Positions 1 through 12,520 of a DNA stretch of 64,000 nt are shown here, one piece after another (the stretch's first letter is position 1; every line of letters starts with the position of its first letter). The notes under the pieces are model-generated. The model worked only from the letters and a program-made list of their open reading frames with translations, was not told the origin of the DNA and ran no database searches. Source of the stretch: Poecilobothrus nobilitatus (lineage: Eukaryota > Arthropoda > Insecta > Diptera > Dolichopodidae); NCBI GenBank assembly GCA_947095535.1, contig OX352773.1, positions 262,531,590-262,595,589 of the forward strand, read 5' to 3'. The position numbers were made by a program, and so were the translations under genes.

Positions 1-2056
1 TATACATTCATTCATACATACATAACATATATAATAAAAACACATGTTTGAGAAGAAAACATGAAATAAAACTATTTGGATAAACTGTTTATTTTATTTT
101 TATTTCTATCTCTTTCTATACTCATAACTTGTTTTTATATATTTTTTTGCTTTATTTGTTTGGCCCAGAAAAAAAATGTTGCCAGTCTCGTTCACTTTAA
201 AATTATAAAATAATCAAAATGGCTTTACTTGAATTATTGCTGTAAAAAAAAAAAAATATCAATATAACTGTAAAACTAAAAAGGGAAACCGGTACGAAGA
301 AATATTTTGAGTGAGAAGAATAAAGAGTAAAGTGTAAATAAAGATAAAAAAAATATAAACAAAATAACATAAACAACATAAATAAAAATAAAAAAAGGAA
401 ATTGTCAAATATTTTGGAAAATGCAGCACATGTTTCATTCAAAATTCGTATAGAAAATTAAAACACAAAAAAAAAAAAAACAAAAGAATAAAGCTTTCGA
501 TGATTCGACGCAGTCAAAAATTATGTGTTTTCTGTATTTTTTTATCCATATTTGAAAATAAAGATTCGAGAATTTTATTTGGTTTATTATTGTTATGTTA
601 TTGGTATATGTAAATGGTTTTTAAAAGGGGTATAATAGAAAACATATGAGGTCAATGTTTTTTTTTTTTTTATAAATAAAAAAATAAGTAAAAAATTTTC
701 AGGAGAAAATGCCGGCATAAAATAAAACATAACACCTTAAAATCTTAAATATTTGCTGTACATTTTAAATATTGAAAAATATTTTGTTCAAATTTGAAGT
801 AAAGGATATCTTAACTATAATCTAATAGATTTTAATAAAGTATTGATAAAATTTTACCGGTTTTTGGCTGAGCTTATACTTAAAAATTTATCGTATATAC
901 ATTTAAAAAAACGTTTGTATAATTTTCTGGAAAAAGTTCCGAAAAGATCAATCGCCCGAATGTTTTCTAACTTTTAGGATTTAAACTGTACTAAAAACAA
1001 ATAACTTCCGGGTGGTTTTTGTTTGGCGATGAAGCTCCTAAAAGCCTCATTCAGCCGTTCAAACACTTTTTGTTTTAGCTCTAAAAGTTACAAGGTAATT
1101 GGGCGGTTGAACTTTTTCGAACTTCAATCTTAAGATAAAGAGACTGTTTAAAATTTAATCTGCCATTTGGTGCATTTATTAAACTCTTAATAATCTTGAA
1201 TCATTAAAAATAGGCACATTATGTTTCCGAACAATTAAGGGTTTATGAAAATCTATGAATTTATGAACTCTATTTTTTATCATATTATTATTGTATATGT
1301 ATGGATAATATGGTAATATTATTTACCTACAAAATTTCAAATTATTAAACATAAAAGTATTTATTTTTTTGTTATTTTGTATAAAATTTTTACAAAAACT
1401 TAATTTTGTAATTAATTTTATTATTTGCGAAATTTTTAAGTAAATAAATTTATTTAATTTATTGTAAACAAATTTTTCTTTAAAGAAAAATAAACAAAAA
1501 TAAGTTAAAAATAAAAAAAAAAAATTTTTTTTAAATAATGTTGGCTATTAATAATTTAAAGAAAATGGAATTATGAAAACATTTTTTTTAAATGATAGCT
1601 TTAAATTTTGTTAATGTACAATTAAGTATGATCATAAAACAGATTTAATAAAAGATACAAAGCGTTTAATATAAAAATTATGCATTAACCTTCTTATTTG
1701 AAAATTAATAATGAAAATTACTATAATAATCCTTGCTAATCTTTTATTTTATTCAATTTAGCTGAAAAATGTTGACATATACTATTCTATTATGATTTTT
1801 ATTTTAATTTTTATAATATATAACAATAAAAAGCATCTCCAATTTTCTACTCAAATTCTCAATCTTCTTATTTATTATTAAATAGTATACGAATTTGTTT
1901 ATTTAGATTTTTATTCGCCTATTGGTATGCAATATTTTTTTCTAAAAATATGCAATTAGGATTCAAATAGAAAATTATATATATACAAACTTAAAATTAC
2001 TTTTCATGTTTTAACCTTAAAAAACACTTACCCTGTTTTATAGATACCTTATAGAG
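1..2056. other. AT-rich non-coding DNA
   Basis: No gene seen. The sequence is dominated by A/T runs, and the only long frame (203-442, minus) is a Phe/Leu-rich translation of low-complexity DNA. Confidence 0.6.
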
Positions 2057-2520
2057 TTGGGTTCTTGTTCTAACGAGATTAAAAGTTTGATGCCTCCTCT
2101 CAAAGTATTCCAAAGAGAAACAAGGAGATCCTCTGCTGCCCATCTCTATGTAGTTCAAATTCCCAGATGGCATAATTCGGCTTATGGAAGTACGAACATC
2201 GCGAATGTTGAACCATCTTCCACCTCATGTGTTCCCCAGAATTGGTGATGATTACATTTACAACGTGCAAAGATTCAAGATGAATATTAACAACTTTGTT
2301 CACAATATGCCTGCCAATTTGAAATCTATTTTCATTCCATAACTCAACTTCCTCTGACCAGGCAGTACACTAGTACTAAAGGTTGTATAACTTGTTGTTT
2401 GGTCAAAAGAGAGAGATGGTGTTTAGTGGATTAAAGTCCCACACACTGATAGAGGACTCGTGGTCGTTTTCACTCCTCTATAGTGTCTTTCGATGATTCC
2501 CACTTACCCTTGCAAAAAAA
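2057..2520 (-). repeat. Dispersed repeat family A, copy 1
   Basis: Less AT-rich than its surroundings. Its reverse complement matches the copies near 9746 and 22467: shared blocks include 'actttaatccactaaaca', the stretch reading 'gtactgcctggtc', and 'ggcatattgtgaacaaag'. It ends in a T/A run near 2514. This is a transposon-derived repeat of unidentified class. The two overlapping frames here (2057-2248 plus, 2100-2303 minus) are inside the repeat and are not supported as genes. Confidence 0.6.
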
Positions 2521-3599
2521 AAAAAAATGGTCTTAGTATCCCATGGTTTAATAATATTATGTATTATCCTTAAATAATATATAGTATTAAAGTAAATAAA
2601 ATAACTTTAAGAAAATGTTAGTACATATATACTCAATTATCATATGTTAGGCATATTTCATTTTAACTCTAGAAGTGTTTTCTTCTAGCATTCTAGCTAG
2701 AATAAATTGTTTTCTTCTAGCATTCATAAAAATGAAATGTAGCATAAGAACAGAAAGTTTAAACAAAGTCAAAATCTTTAATAAAAATTTTAAAAATTTT
2801 AGGAAAACAACCAGCGGAAGTTGTTTATAACGACGATGAAGGGAGCAAATAAATTCGGTTATTATAACTGACGAATGTCATATCATAGACCGACATATCA
2901 TAATAAACCTTGTTATATACGACTTTTACTAACATAAATTGAATTGTGAAGTAAATATATTAATAATTACTTAGTATATAAATACAAGAATTTCATCAAT
3001 GCTGACAGATATGATCCTATTATAAAACTTAATAAAATTTATTTCTGTACAAAATAAAAATAAATACGTGCGTGGTGTGTATGTAACAAAATTATTATGA
3101 AAAAAATAAAATAAAATTTTTGTTACACTAATAATTGAATTACTTATAAAATAAAAATAGATTTTAATAATTTAAGAAGGTAATAAAATCTAATTTTATA
3201 CAAAAAAATATACATATAAATTTAATTTAAATAATTTTATATAATTTATTAATTTATATAAGACAATTATTAAAAATATATTTAATAATTTTTAATTTTA
3301 AAACTTTTGAAAACTTAAAAATAATAATTTTTTTTGATAATAATTATAGACTTTTTGACTCCATTGACGTCATTTTTTTTAAATGTTTAACAAACAAAAT
3401 GTATATTATGTTATTTAGAAAGGACATTTTTAATTTAAGATATAAAAAAAGAAAAAAAAAAAAAAAAACTGGCAAAATATAGTCAATCATTAAAATTCTT
3501 TAATAATTTATATAATTTGGGGTTTTATAATAAAAATTTTCTATACAAATGACCTTTAAATATTTAATGAATTATATGATTTTTTATTTTATCATCATA
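2521..3599. other. AT-rich non-coding DNA
   Basis: Nothing recognisable. Mostly A/T runs with a short less AT-rich patch near 2800-2940. Confidence 0.5.
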
Positions 3600-4178
3600 A
3601 TATTCATTTTGAACAACCAAATCTAATTAAATATATTGTAATCATTACAATACAGGGTTTGCACTCCAAATTCACCCTTTTGCAAATCAAATTCATCCTT
3701 TGGCAAATCAAATTCAAACTTTTGCAAATCAAATTCAACTTTTTGTAAATCAAATTAAACCTTTTGCAAATCAAATACATCTGATAATTAAAAATGTTAA
3801 GATAACTAAATTTTTTAGTTTAGCAGTTGATTTATTTCTTCGATATGTCAATTATTATTCCTAAATTAATGATATGTACAAAGAAGGTATGTACAAAGAA
3901 GTATAAAGACAAAACCATTTTTTTACAATTAAAAATTAAATTATTTTAACAATATGACAAACTGATATTTAAAATAAATAAAATAATTATTAAACATTTA
4001 ATTTATAAAGATTCTCCTGCAGCAGCTGACGGCAAAAAGTTTAATTTGATTTACAAAAAGTTGAATTTGATTTACAAAAAGTTGAATTTGATTTGCAAAA
4101 GGGTGAATTTGGAGTGCAAACCCTGTATTGTAATGATTACAATATATTTAATTAGATTTGGTTTTTCAAAATGAATAT
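3600..4178. mobile_element. Foldback / long inverted-repeat element
   Basis: The left arm (about 3600-3780) and right arm (about 4028-4178) are close inverted copies, including 'acagggtttgcactccaaat' on the left and its complement near 4105-4130. Each arm contains direct repeats of about 22 bp of the type 'gcaaatcaaattcaaccttt' (five units left, about three right). The arms flank a unique core of about 250 bp. The outermost arm contains a small palindrome, attgtaatcattacaat. No transposase is present, so it is a non-autonomous foldback or MITE-like element; superfamily not determined. Confidence 0.75.
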
Positions 4179-4817
4179 ATGATTATAGTAGTATTAGTAT
4201 TTAATCCACTATATATGAAATGAATACATATAAAAACAAAAATAAAATATTGTACAAAAAATATTTCATATTATTTAAATACTATTTTTTTTCAATTTTA
4301 ATTCAACACGCATACATTTTTTGAACTTAAATAAAAAATTAACATAATTATGAGCAAAAAAATAAATTATAGACTAATAACCTCATTAAACTTAGAATAA
4401 ACAATTAATAGTAGAAGAATTATAAACTTTTTGAAACGAAAAAAAAAATTTAACTAGTTAAATTGTACTGATGTTATACATTTGTTCCAATTTTTTATGG
4501 GTGAGTCTCAAAATTCACAAAAAATAAAATCCATAACGATTTTTGCTACAAAAAAAAAAAAAATTCACAATTATTTTAAATACTTACAGTTGTTTAGATA
4601 TGTATGTATGTAAAAATAATTAGAAAGAACTTTAGAGTTGGTTACAAAATCAGAGTTTTTGCTTTTTCTGGAATATTTTTTGCACATTTTTGAATTTGTG
4701 GATTTTTTTTTATGGATTTTTTTTTGTGCATTTTTTATTTGGGAATTTGGGGCTTTTGGATTTTAATTTATAAATTTCAATTTATGGATTTGGTCACTAA
4801 CTCAGTTTTGTATACCT
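4179..4817. other. AT-rich non-coding DNA
   Basis: No gene or clear repeat seen. Confidence 0.5.
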
Positions 4818-4912
4818 TTTTTAGCATATTTACAAAAAATTTTACAAAATATTGTGCTTATTAGTTTCACTCTGTCCGTCCGACTGGGTGTTTATAAAAG
4901 TTCTACACCGTA
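4818..4912 (+). repeat. Dispersed repeat family B, short fragment
   Basis: Contains 'gtgcttattagtttcactct', then gtccgtccg, then 'gttctacaccg'. This matches the start of the longer copies at 44585-45400 (plus) and 24240-25085 (minus). Confidence 0.65.
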
Positions 4913-5776
4913 TGAAATAATAAATCTACTCTTTACTCTAGGCTTATTTTGGAATATTTTTTTAATTTTGGAAATTTTGTTTTTTTGGAAACTTAAAACT
5001 TTTTTTGGAAACCTTGTTATTTTTTTTTTTTCATTACATATTATATTTAAAATTTACTGCTACAAATCTATAATTTAAAGTATCCTTTTTATATTTTTTC
5101 ATATATTTTTCGTATATTTAAAATCAATTAAAAGAGGTCAAATCATACTTTCTTCAATCTATTTTTAATATACTAAAAGTTGAATTTTCTGGAAAAAAAA
5201 TTATTCATAATGTTCTACAATGTTCTAATATATAATTTAATTTTAGTTGTATTTCTTCTTGATTTATGTACAAACGCAATATTGCGTATGTACAAATTTC
5301 AACTTTTACGCTTTTAACTGTCAACAGTCCATATTTGTTATCACATTAATATTTATAGTATTCATATTTTCTATATCTCAATTTGTTTCTTTAATAATTT
5401 TCTTGTTTCTCAGAGCAAATAAAATGAACAAACAGTAAATTACCAATTTAAATTACCAACAGTAAATTTTGTATATATATAGATTAAATCAGCGTCCCTA
5501 AATCGGCGTAAAAAAGTTTGATAGCAGCTGCATCGCAGTAAATAAAAATATTAGTAAATATTGTGATTTCTTTAAAATTAAATATAAATTTTTTTTTTTA
5601 ATTTTAGAATAATTTATTTTTAATTGGATTATTTAAAATGCCATATAAAATGCTAAGCATAAATTTACTAACCTAACCTCAAAAATGAAAAGAGAAAGTA
5701 TGTAATTAAGAAAAGTTAAAATTATTAACACTTAATTCTAGTAGTAGTGGTTTTTTTATATGTATATTTCTTCCTT
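4913..5776. other. AT-rich non-coding DNA
   Basis: Nothing supportable. The frames at 4854-5078 and 5247-5438 are Phe/Ile-rich low-complexity translations. Confidence 0.5.
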
Positions 5777-5910
5777 TTTATACCCTACACCTAAAGTATA
5801 GGGTATATTAACTTTGGTATGGTGTTTGTAACCACCAAAAGGAAGCGAGTTAGGTATAGACATGTATATATATTCTGAATCAGGATCACCGCCGGAGTCG
5901 ATTTAGCGAT

Positions 5911-5948
5911 GTCCGTCCGTCCGTCCGTCCGTCCGTCCGTCCGTCCGT
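5911..5948 (+). repeat. (GTCC)n microsatellite
   Basis: About nine and a half consecutive GTCC units. It is part of the Helitron-like element and is typical of dipteran mini-me/DINE repeats. Confidence 0.95.
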
Positions 5949-6024
5949 ACGCACGATAACTCAAAAAATAATGATGCTATCTTGATGAAATTTATATAGT
6001 AGGTTACTAATTACGAAAGAAAGG

Positions 6025-7800
6025 CTAAGTTCGAATCTGGACAAAATCCGTCCATGGGTTCGGATTCTGGAAGCTTCCGAATGATTCCGGGCTTTTGGAG
6101 ATAATCTCCGCAAACGAGATTATCTCCAAAAGCAACAAAGATAGAACCTTCAAATTTTGTACAATGATGTTTCTTCCCGTTCGATTTATGTCTCTGAAAT
6201 TTAAGAGGATTTGGTCCATGGGTTTGGGTTTTGGAAGCTTCCGAACGAGCACCAGAGCAAATGAGATTATCTCCAAAACCAACAAAGATAGAACCTTTAA
6301 ATTTGGCAGGGTGGTGTTCTTTCATGTTTTATTTAAGTCTCTGAAATGTGAGAAGATTTGGTCCATGGGTTCGGCTTTTGGAAACTTCCGAACGAGCCCC
6401 AGAGCAAACGAGATTATCTCCAAAACCAATAAAGATAGAACCTTTACTTTTGGCAGAATGGTGTTCTTTCATGTATGATTTAGGCCTCTGAAATTTAAGA
6501 GGATTTGGTCCATGGGTTTGGATTTGGAAGCTTCCGAACGAGCACCAGAGCAAATGAGATTATCTCCAAAACCAACAAAGATATAACCTTTAAATTTGGC
6601 AGGGTGGTGTTCTTTCATGTATGATTTAGGCCTCTGAAATTTAAGAGGGTTTGGTCCATGGGTTTGGATTTGGAAGCTTCCGAACGAGCACCAGAGCAAA
6701 TGAGATTATCTCCAAAACCAACAAAGATATAACCTTTAAATTTGGCAGGGTGGTGTTCCTTCCCGTTCGATTTATGTCTCTGAAATTTAAGAGGATTTGG
6801 TACATGGGTTTGGATTTGGAAGCTTCCGAACGAGCCCCAGAGCAAATGAGATTATCTCCAAAGCCAATAAAGATATAACCTTTACTTTTGGCAGAATGGT
6901 GTTCTTTCATGTATGATTTAGGCCTCTGAAATTTAAGAGGATTTGGTCCATGGGTTTGGATTTGGAAGCTTCCGAACGAGCACCAGAGCAAATGAGATTA
7001 TCTCCAAAACCAACAAAGATATAACCTTTAAATTTGGCAGGGTGGTGTTCTTTCATGTTTTATTTAAGTCTCTGAAATGTGAGAAGATTTGGTCTATGGG
7101 TTCGGGTTTTGGAAACTTCCGAACGAGCCCCAGAGCAAACGAGATTATCTCCAAAACCAATAAAGATAGAACCTTTAAATTTTTTATAATGATGTTTCTT
7201 CCAGTTTGATTTATGTCTCTAAAATTTAAGAGGATGTGGTCCATGGGTTTGGATTTTGGAAGCTTCCGAACGAGCCCCAGAGCAAATGAGATTATCTCCA
7301 AAAACAACAAATATATAACCTTTACTTTTGGCATAATGGTGTTCTTTCATGTATGATTTAGGCCTCTGAAATTTGAGAGGATTTGGTCTTTGGGTTCGGA
7401 TTTTGAAAGCTTCCGAACGAGCCTCAGAGCAAATGATATTATCTCCAAATGCAACAAAGATATAACCTTTAAATTAGGCAGAATGGTGTTCCTTCATGTT
7501 TGATTTATGTTTCTGAAATTTGTGAGGATTTGGTCCATGGGTTCAAATCTTGGAAGCTTCCGGACGAGCCCCAGATCAAACGAGTATATCTCCACAACCA
7601 ACAAAGATAGAACTTTTATTTTTAGTACAAAGGTGTTCTGTTATGTTTCCTTTTCTGTAAAATTGGAAACTGACATTTGAAAGAATTTGAACCATGGGTT
7701 CGTATTTTGGAAACTTCCGGACGAGCACAAGAGCAACGAGCATATCTCCAAAACCAACAAAAGTAGAACCTTTAAATTTAATAGAATGGTGTTCTGGCAA
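6025..7800. repeat. Minisatellite array, 146-bp unit, about 12 copies
   Basis: Each unit carries 'tggtccatgggtttggattt', 'ggaagcttccgaacgagc', 'gagattatctccaaaaccaa' and 'ggtgttctttcatg'. Corresponding points recur every 146 bp in the best-preserved part (6470-6990). Units diverge toward the right edge (7400-7800). All frames on both strands in this interval are products of the repeat, since a period of 146 is not a multiple of three and frames shift from unit to unit. Not coding. Confidence 0.9.
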
Positions 7801-8073
7801 GTTTTCTTTATGTTCCTGAGATGGATTCGATGAATTGGAGTGGCAATTCGGGTAGCTGACACAAACATCCCAAGGACTACCAATTTTCGAAAATAATTAA
7901 GATAGAAACTTAAAATTTTATACAAGGGTGTCAAGAATATCCCAAGCGGATGCCTCTTTTACGTTCTTGAAATTCGAGTTGAATAAGACAGAAAAGGGAA
8001 GAAGTTCAAGCAGCTGCCAAAAACACTTATGGATTGTTAATTTAATTCGAATTATTCAGGTGTAGGGTATTAA

Positions 8074-8094
8074 TAAGTCGGTTGCATCGACTTA
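8074..8094 (+). other. 3'-terminal hairpin of the Helitron-like element
   Basis: Perfect 7-bp stem TAAGTCG/CGACTTA around a 7-nt loop, directly after the inverted terminal motif of the element. Confidence 0.6.
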
Positions 8095-8112
8095 CTGTTA
8101 CATTTACTTGTT

Positions 8113-9745
8113 TTTATTTGTACGGATATTTTTTTTTTATTATCCTTATAGGTATTAAGAATTTTTTGAAAACGACAACACTTGAAATAAATCAATTTTG
8201 CTTATATATACTTAGGTACAATAACAAAACAAAAAAAAAAATATTCGTAAATTCAACAAATTATTAGATTGTTGACTTGTTTATTATTTAATCAAATTTA
8301 CTATATTTTTATAAGAACATACATATGCACATACATATTTATTTATATTTCTAACATATATCTTTTATATTATGATATTTTACAATAATTTTTTTAAAGT
8401 AAATAAATTCAAATAGTGTTTTAGGTACTACTCGTATTAGCATTATTCAATTTTTGTTTTTATTATTATCACCCTTTTTTTGTAAACAATTTAACGAAAC
8501 GACATTTCAAATTTTTCATTCAAATAATTTTATTCTAACTGTTTATATTTAATTTTTTTTTTTTTTTTTTGTATTGACAGTTAAAATTTTTATTACCTAC
8601 ATACCAATCAAAAACTAACCTGTGTAAATATGATTATGAAGAGAGAACAGAAAAGCTTTTGACAATACTCAAATAAAATAAAAATTAAAAATATGTACAT
8701 ATGTACGTATACAAACGTACATATACACACAAATTATTATTCATAGTTACTCTGGAAAAATGTTTTGAACTGTCAAAATGCAAAATTTGCAACAACAAAA
8801 AAAACAATAAAAAATAATAACAGGAACAAAAAAAAAAAACTGTTTTGTTTATAATCAAAAAGCTTTTCAAAAATTTGTTTTCTTTTTTTCGCTTCAATTT
8901 TTTGCAATTTTCAGATTGCCTGCAGAATTTAATAAAAACATCAAAAACAAAAAAAAAAAAATTTCGCCATAATCATTATGCAATCTTTAAGTGTAATTTT
9001 TTTTTTTTTTCTTTTAAACTTTTCGGAGAACAAATTGCCTACACCATAAAACTTATACAGTTTTTTTTTTTTAATTTTTTTTTTTTTTTGGTTTTTAATG
9101 CGGTGCAATTTTCTCTTGTGTATTTCTTTTACGGCGAAATGCGAAAATGCAGAATATAAAAATTTTCAGAGTAACAGAAAAACCAAAAACAAAAAAAAAA
9201 TGCGAAATGAAAATTCTGCGAAGCGAAAAATTTATTCTACTTTATTTTATTTATGAGTGTATGTGTATGTTTTAGTGAATGCATATGTTCTTATAATAAA
9301 TAAAATAAAAAATAATGCTCCTAAAAATAATGCATTCTATAGATATATATGTATGCATATCAATGTATTAATTTTATTATTGTAAAAATGTACAGTACTT
9401 ATGTTATATGTATGATTTTTTATAAAAATATGGAAATAAATACTTGCAGAGATGTGGTTAAACAATATTAAAAGGGTGCAATTCACCAATAATAGAGTAA
9501 ATTTTTAATATATTGCAATATTTTGGTTTTGAATTTGTACAATTTATTGTTTGCCGTAGTATGGATTTTATACATGTAATTAAATGAGACTGTTTAGTAT
9601 TACCTCATCGATTTTCCCGTTCATTTATATAAAGAATCATTTTTATTTATGTGATTTATATTTTAAATTATTATTTGTTCTTCATCTTCTAGAATTTGTA
9701 TAAGTTATATTCCAGATAATTAAATACATATATATATATTTTTTT
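8113..9745. other. AT-rich non-coding DNA
   Basis: No gene seen. Poly-T and poly-A runs produce spurious Phe/Lys-rich frames (8685-8897 minus, 8845-9159 plus). Confidence 0.5.
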
Positions 9746-9905
9746 TGCGATTGTATTGCTGGGAATCATCGAAATACACTATAGAGGAGTGAAAAAGGGC
9801 ACGAGTCCTGTATGAACCCACTAAACAATACTTCGATTTTTTCATCTAACAATAGGTTATATGACTTTTAGTAATCATGTACTGCCTGGTCGAATGCAGA
9901 GACAA
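9746..9905 (+). repeat. Dispersed repeat family A, copy 2
   Basis: Shares 'gggaatcatcgaa', 'cactatagaggagtgaaaa', 'cccactaaacaa' and 'gtactgcctggtcg' with copies 1 and 3. Truncated relative to both. Confidence 0.6.
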
Positions 9906-9954
9906 CTTTTAATTTTTTTTTTTTACTTTAACAGCAATTTTTTAATAATTTATA

Positions 9955-10045
9955 TTATTTGACCAAAGACGCAATGCTTTAGTCGGCCATCTTTCAGACG
10001 AAGAATCTAGGGTTCAAACCCTGTTCGGGTCAAAATAAATCTTTC
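9955..10045 (+). repeat. tRNA-related SINE fragment
   Basis: Has a pol III B-box-like sequence, gggttcaaaccct (10010-10022), followed by gttcgggtca. The same head occurs in reverse at 58810-58885 (ggttcaaaccccggtcaggtca). The two together suggest a tRNA-derived SINE family rather than a functional tRNA gene; no complete cloverleaf was found. Confidence 0.5.
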
Positions 10046-11696
10046 TCAATCTCAAATCTTTCTCAATTTCTATATAAAAAAAATAAATATATGTTATAAT
10101 TTTTGAAGCAATTTAAGCATACAATAAAGCATTGCTTCCTATTTATATACTGTTAGCTTAACATTGATCACATAAAATGCATAAAGTCAATGTTTTAAAT
10201 CAAAATAAACATTGAAAAATCATACACCAATTATAAAAAATATTTATAATATGTAGGTACTATGTATATATTTACATATATATATATTATGTTATAATTA
10301 TAAAATGCAATAAAAACGGAAATATGTATAAAAAAAAAATGTTTTTTTTTTGTTTTGTTATTTTCTTGCTTTTCTTTGTGTCTGCAGTAACGAAAGAATT
10401 TTCTGGCAGTACACGCGCGCGAAAATCCTTTCCTTCTTTTTATTATGTCGGTGTTTTTATTTATTTATTTTTTTTTTTTGATTTTCGACTAAAAAAATTT
10501 CTTATTTTTTGCTCTTGATTAGTTTTTAAACAAAAATTCTAAATATTCGGATAAATATTTATTAATATAAAATAAATATAACAGGGGTTTAAAAACTTTT
10601 ACAATAAAAATACATAAGTATATTAAAAAAATTCTTTTTTTTTTTTTGTAAAGTTGAAAATTTTTTTCTTAGATCAAATTTTCTTTTATTTTATTAGAAG
10701 CTTTTAAAGTATAAAAGTGAATAAACCTTTAAAAACAAAAATAAAGCAAAAACAAAAAAAAATTAAAAAAGTCAAAAGAAATTTAAAAGTTAAAAAAAAA
10801 AAATTAACGTGAAAATCACGGAAAAAAATTAAAAAGTGCACTTTTGTTTTCTTCATATCTATGTTCTTATATACATATACCAAGAGTTGTTAAAGAAAAA
10901 TTGATTTTCCCATTTTTTTTTTTTTTTTATTGGTGTTAAATTTCAAAGTGAAAATTGTGATATTTGAAATTTTTGTATGTAATAAAATACAAAAACAAAA
11001 ATTACAACAAAAAAAAAAAAAAAAAAACGAAACAACAAGCAAAATTCAAAATAAGTGAAACAAAATAAAAAAGTAAAAAAAAAGAAGAAAATTTTGGAGT
11101 TATTGCGTTTTATAAAAATTCTCAAAAGAAAAATAAATTTAAATAATTTAATATAGAAAAAAAAAAAATTATTTTAAATATAGTAAAAAAAAAAAACGAA
11201 TTTTGTTGAATCTAAAATTTAAAATAAAATTTTTAAATTAAAATATTAATAAATAAATATTAAAAAAAAAAAAAAAATTAATTAATTAATATTAAATAAA
11301 TAATAAAAAATATTTATGAAAATTATAGCATATATAATAAATATTTATTTTGATATGAAAAGAAAGTCATGAAATTAATTATAAAATTCTATGAAATTAA
11401 ATAAATTATATTATTATTAAAAAAAAATTTATTTGTTTAAAATTTTGAAAAAAAAAAGAAAATTTTAATCAAACTTTTAAAATAGAGCTATCTAAAAAAC
11501 AAAAAAAAACTAAAAAGAAAACTAAGTGTAGAAAATAATTTTAAATTTAATAATTAGAATAAAAAAAAAAAAAAAAACACCAATTTATTGAAAATTTTTA
11601 GGGCTTTAAAATCAAATAAAAATTAAATTTAAATTAACTTAGCTTAATATTTCATATTTAAAAAGAAAAAAAAAAAGTTGTTTTTTTAATTAACTG
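10046..11696. other. AT-rich non-coding DNA rich in homopolymers
   Basis: Dense A and T runs of 10-17 bp. Frames at 10324-10518 and 10943-11125 are Phe-rich artefacts. A short GC-richer patch (about 10380-10430, including acacgcgcgcgaaaa) could be promoter-associated but is not diagnostic. Confidence 0.4.
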
Positions 11697-11753
11697 TCAA
11701 AATTTTCTCAACAACGGCATCACAAAAATCAAGTTGGCGTTCACATCGTAATG
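11697..11753 (+). other. Possible 5' exon with splice donor
   Basis: A GC-richer island ends at a consensus donor, ATG|GTAAGT (donor at 11754). It follows more than 1 kb of homopolymer-rich DNA, like a fly 5' UTR or first exon. Joined to the exon at 46885 it would be in a frame without an upstream ATG, so another exon would have to lie between them. The only basis is the donor and the composition. Confidence 0.3.
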
Positions 11754-12396
11754 GTAAGTCCTTTTTTTTTATTTTATGTAAATTTAATTTATTAAATTAA
11801 TTAAAAAAAAAAATTTTTTTTTGGTTTATTTTTTTAAATTTATGTAAAAAAAAATAGAAATGCAGTTTGCAATTAAATAAACAAAAAATATTTATTTCCT
11901 ATTTCTCGCATTGATATACCAATAAAAATATATTTTTTCGACCTTTTTAATATAACACCTTAATTAAGTATTAGTAGACGTTTTTTAGTTATTAAAAATT
12001 ATAATTAAAATTACCATATTTAAAACTGTAAAACAAATGGTAAATTATTAATATTATAAAGTACTTCAAGTTATTTTTTAATATTAGGGTCTAGGGATTA
12101 TTCATACTTTCATAACTTGTTAATCATATTAAAGTGAATATTCGCGCCCATACTGGTTCTTTATTTATTTTCCAGGTGAATCAAAAAGGATGTTTTACTA
12201 CGCATATGGTACTTAATAATACTTTAACTAAAAAAGTTTCAAATGAAATGAAATAAATGGTGTGTTGTACAATAAATATCTACCCTTTATTTACATATAG
12301 TATACATTTTATTTTATTTTATTCTTTCCGTTATCTTTGTACTTCTATGACAATATTATGACTTAACACGTCAATTATTTATATATTGCATATTTT
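11754..12396. other. AT-rich non-coding DNA
   Basis: No gene or clear repeat seen; possibly intronic if the donor at 11754 is real. Confidence 0.4.
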
Positions 12397-12520
12397 TAGC
12401 TAGCCAGAAACTCTACGGTTTGGAAATCCGCCAAAATAATCCCCATAATTAAATAGTCCAATTTAAAACCATCAATTGATAATTTCAAACCTATCAGTCT
12501 ATCAATCGAGTTGTAGCAAT
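12397..12520 (+). pseudogene. LINE (Jockey-like) reverse transcriptase fragment
   Basis: Frame from 12418 reads VWKSAKIIPIIK, a stop, then SNLKPSIDNFKPISLS. This matches the conserved start of Jockey/CR1-type RT domains (WK.A.V.PI.KP.K......YRPISLL). The internal stop and lack of flanking coding sequence show decay. Confidence 0.6.

Larger units (their letters stand above)
5777..8112 (+). mobile_element. Helitron/DINE-like element with central tandem array
   Basis: Starts at 'taccctacacctaaagtata', which recurs in inverted form as 'ggtgtagggtattaataag' near 8059. A GTCC microsatellite (5911-5948) follows the 5' part. A long tandem array fills the centre. The 3' end carries a hairpin, TAAGTCG-7 nt-CGACTTA (8074-8094), and then a T-rich stretch. 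GTCY microsatellites, central tandem repeats and a short 3' hairpin are known from mini-me/DINE-1-type non-autonomous Helitrons of flies. The exact ends were not resolved. Confidence 0.65.

Noticed and set aside
203..442. 79-codon Phe/Leu-rich frame on the minus strand
   Set aside because: Low-complexity translation of A-rich DNA.
3655..3780. Regularly spaced short repeats resembling a CRISPR array
   Set aside because: Repeats are adjacent without unique spacers, mirrored in the other arm, and the DNA is eukaryotic.
6011..7800. Many overlapping frames on both strands, including a 127-codon frame
   Set aside because: They recur with the 146-bp satellite period and shift frame between units; no codon-level constraint.
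10000..10040. Possible tRNA gene around a good B box
   Set aside because: No A box at proper distance and no acceptor pairing; the same head recurs at 58810.
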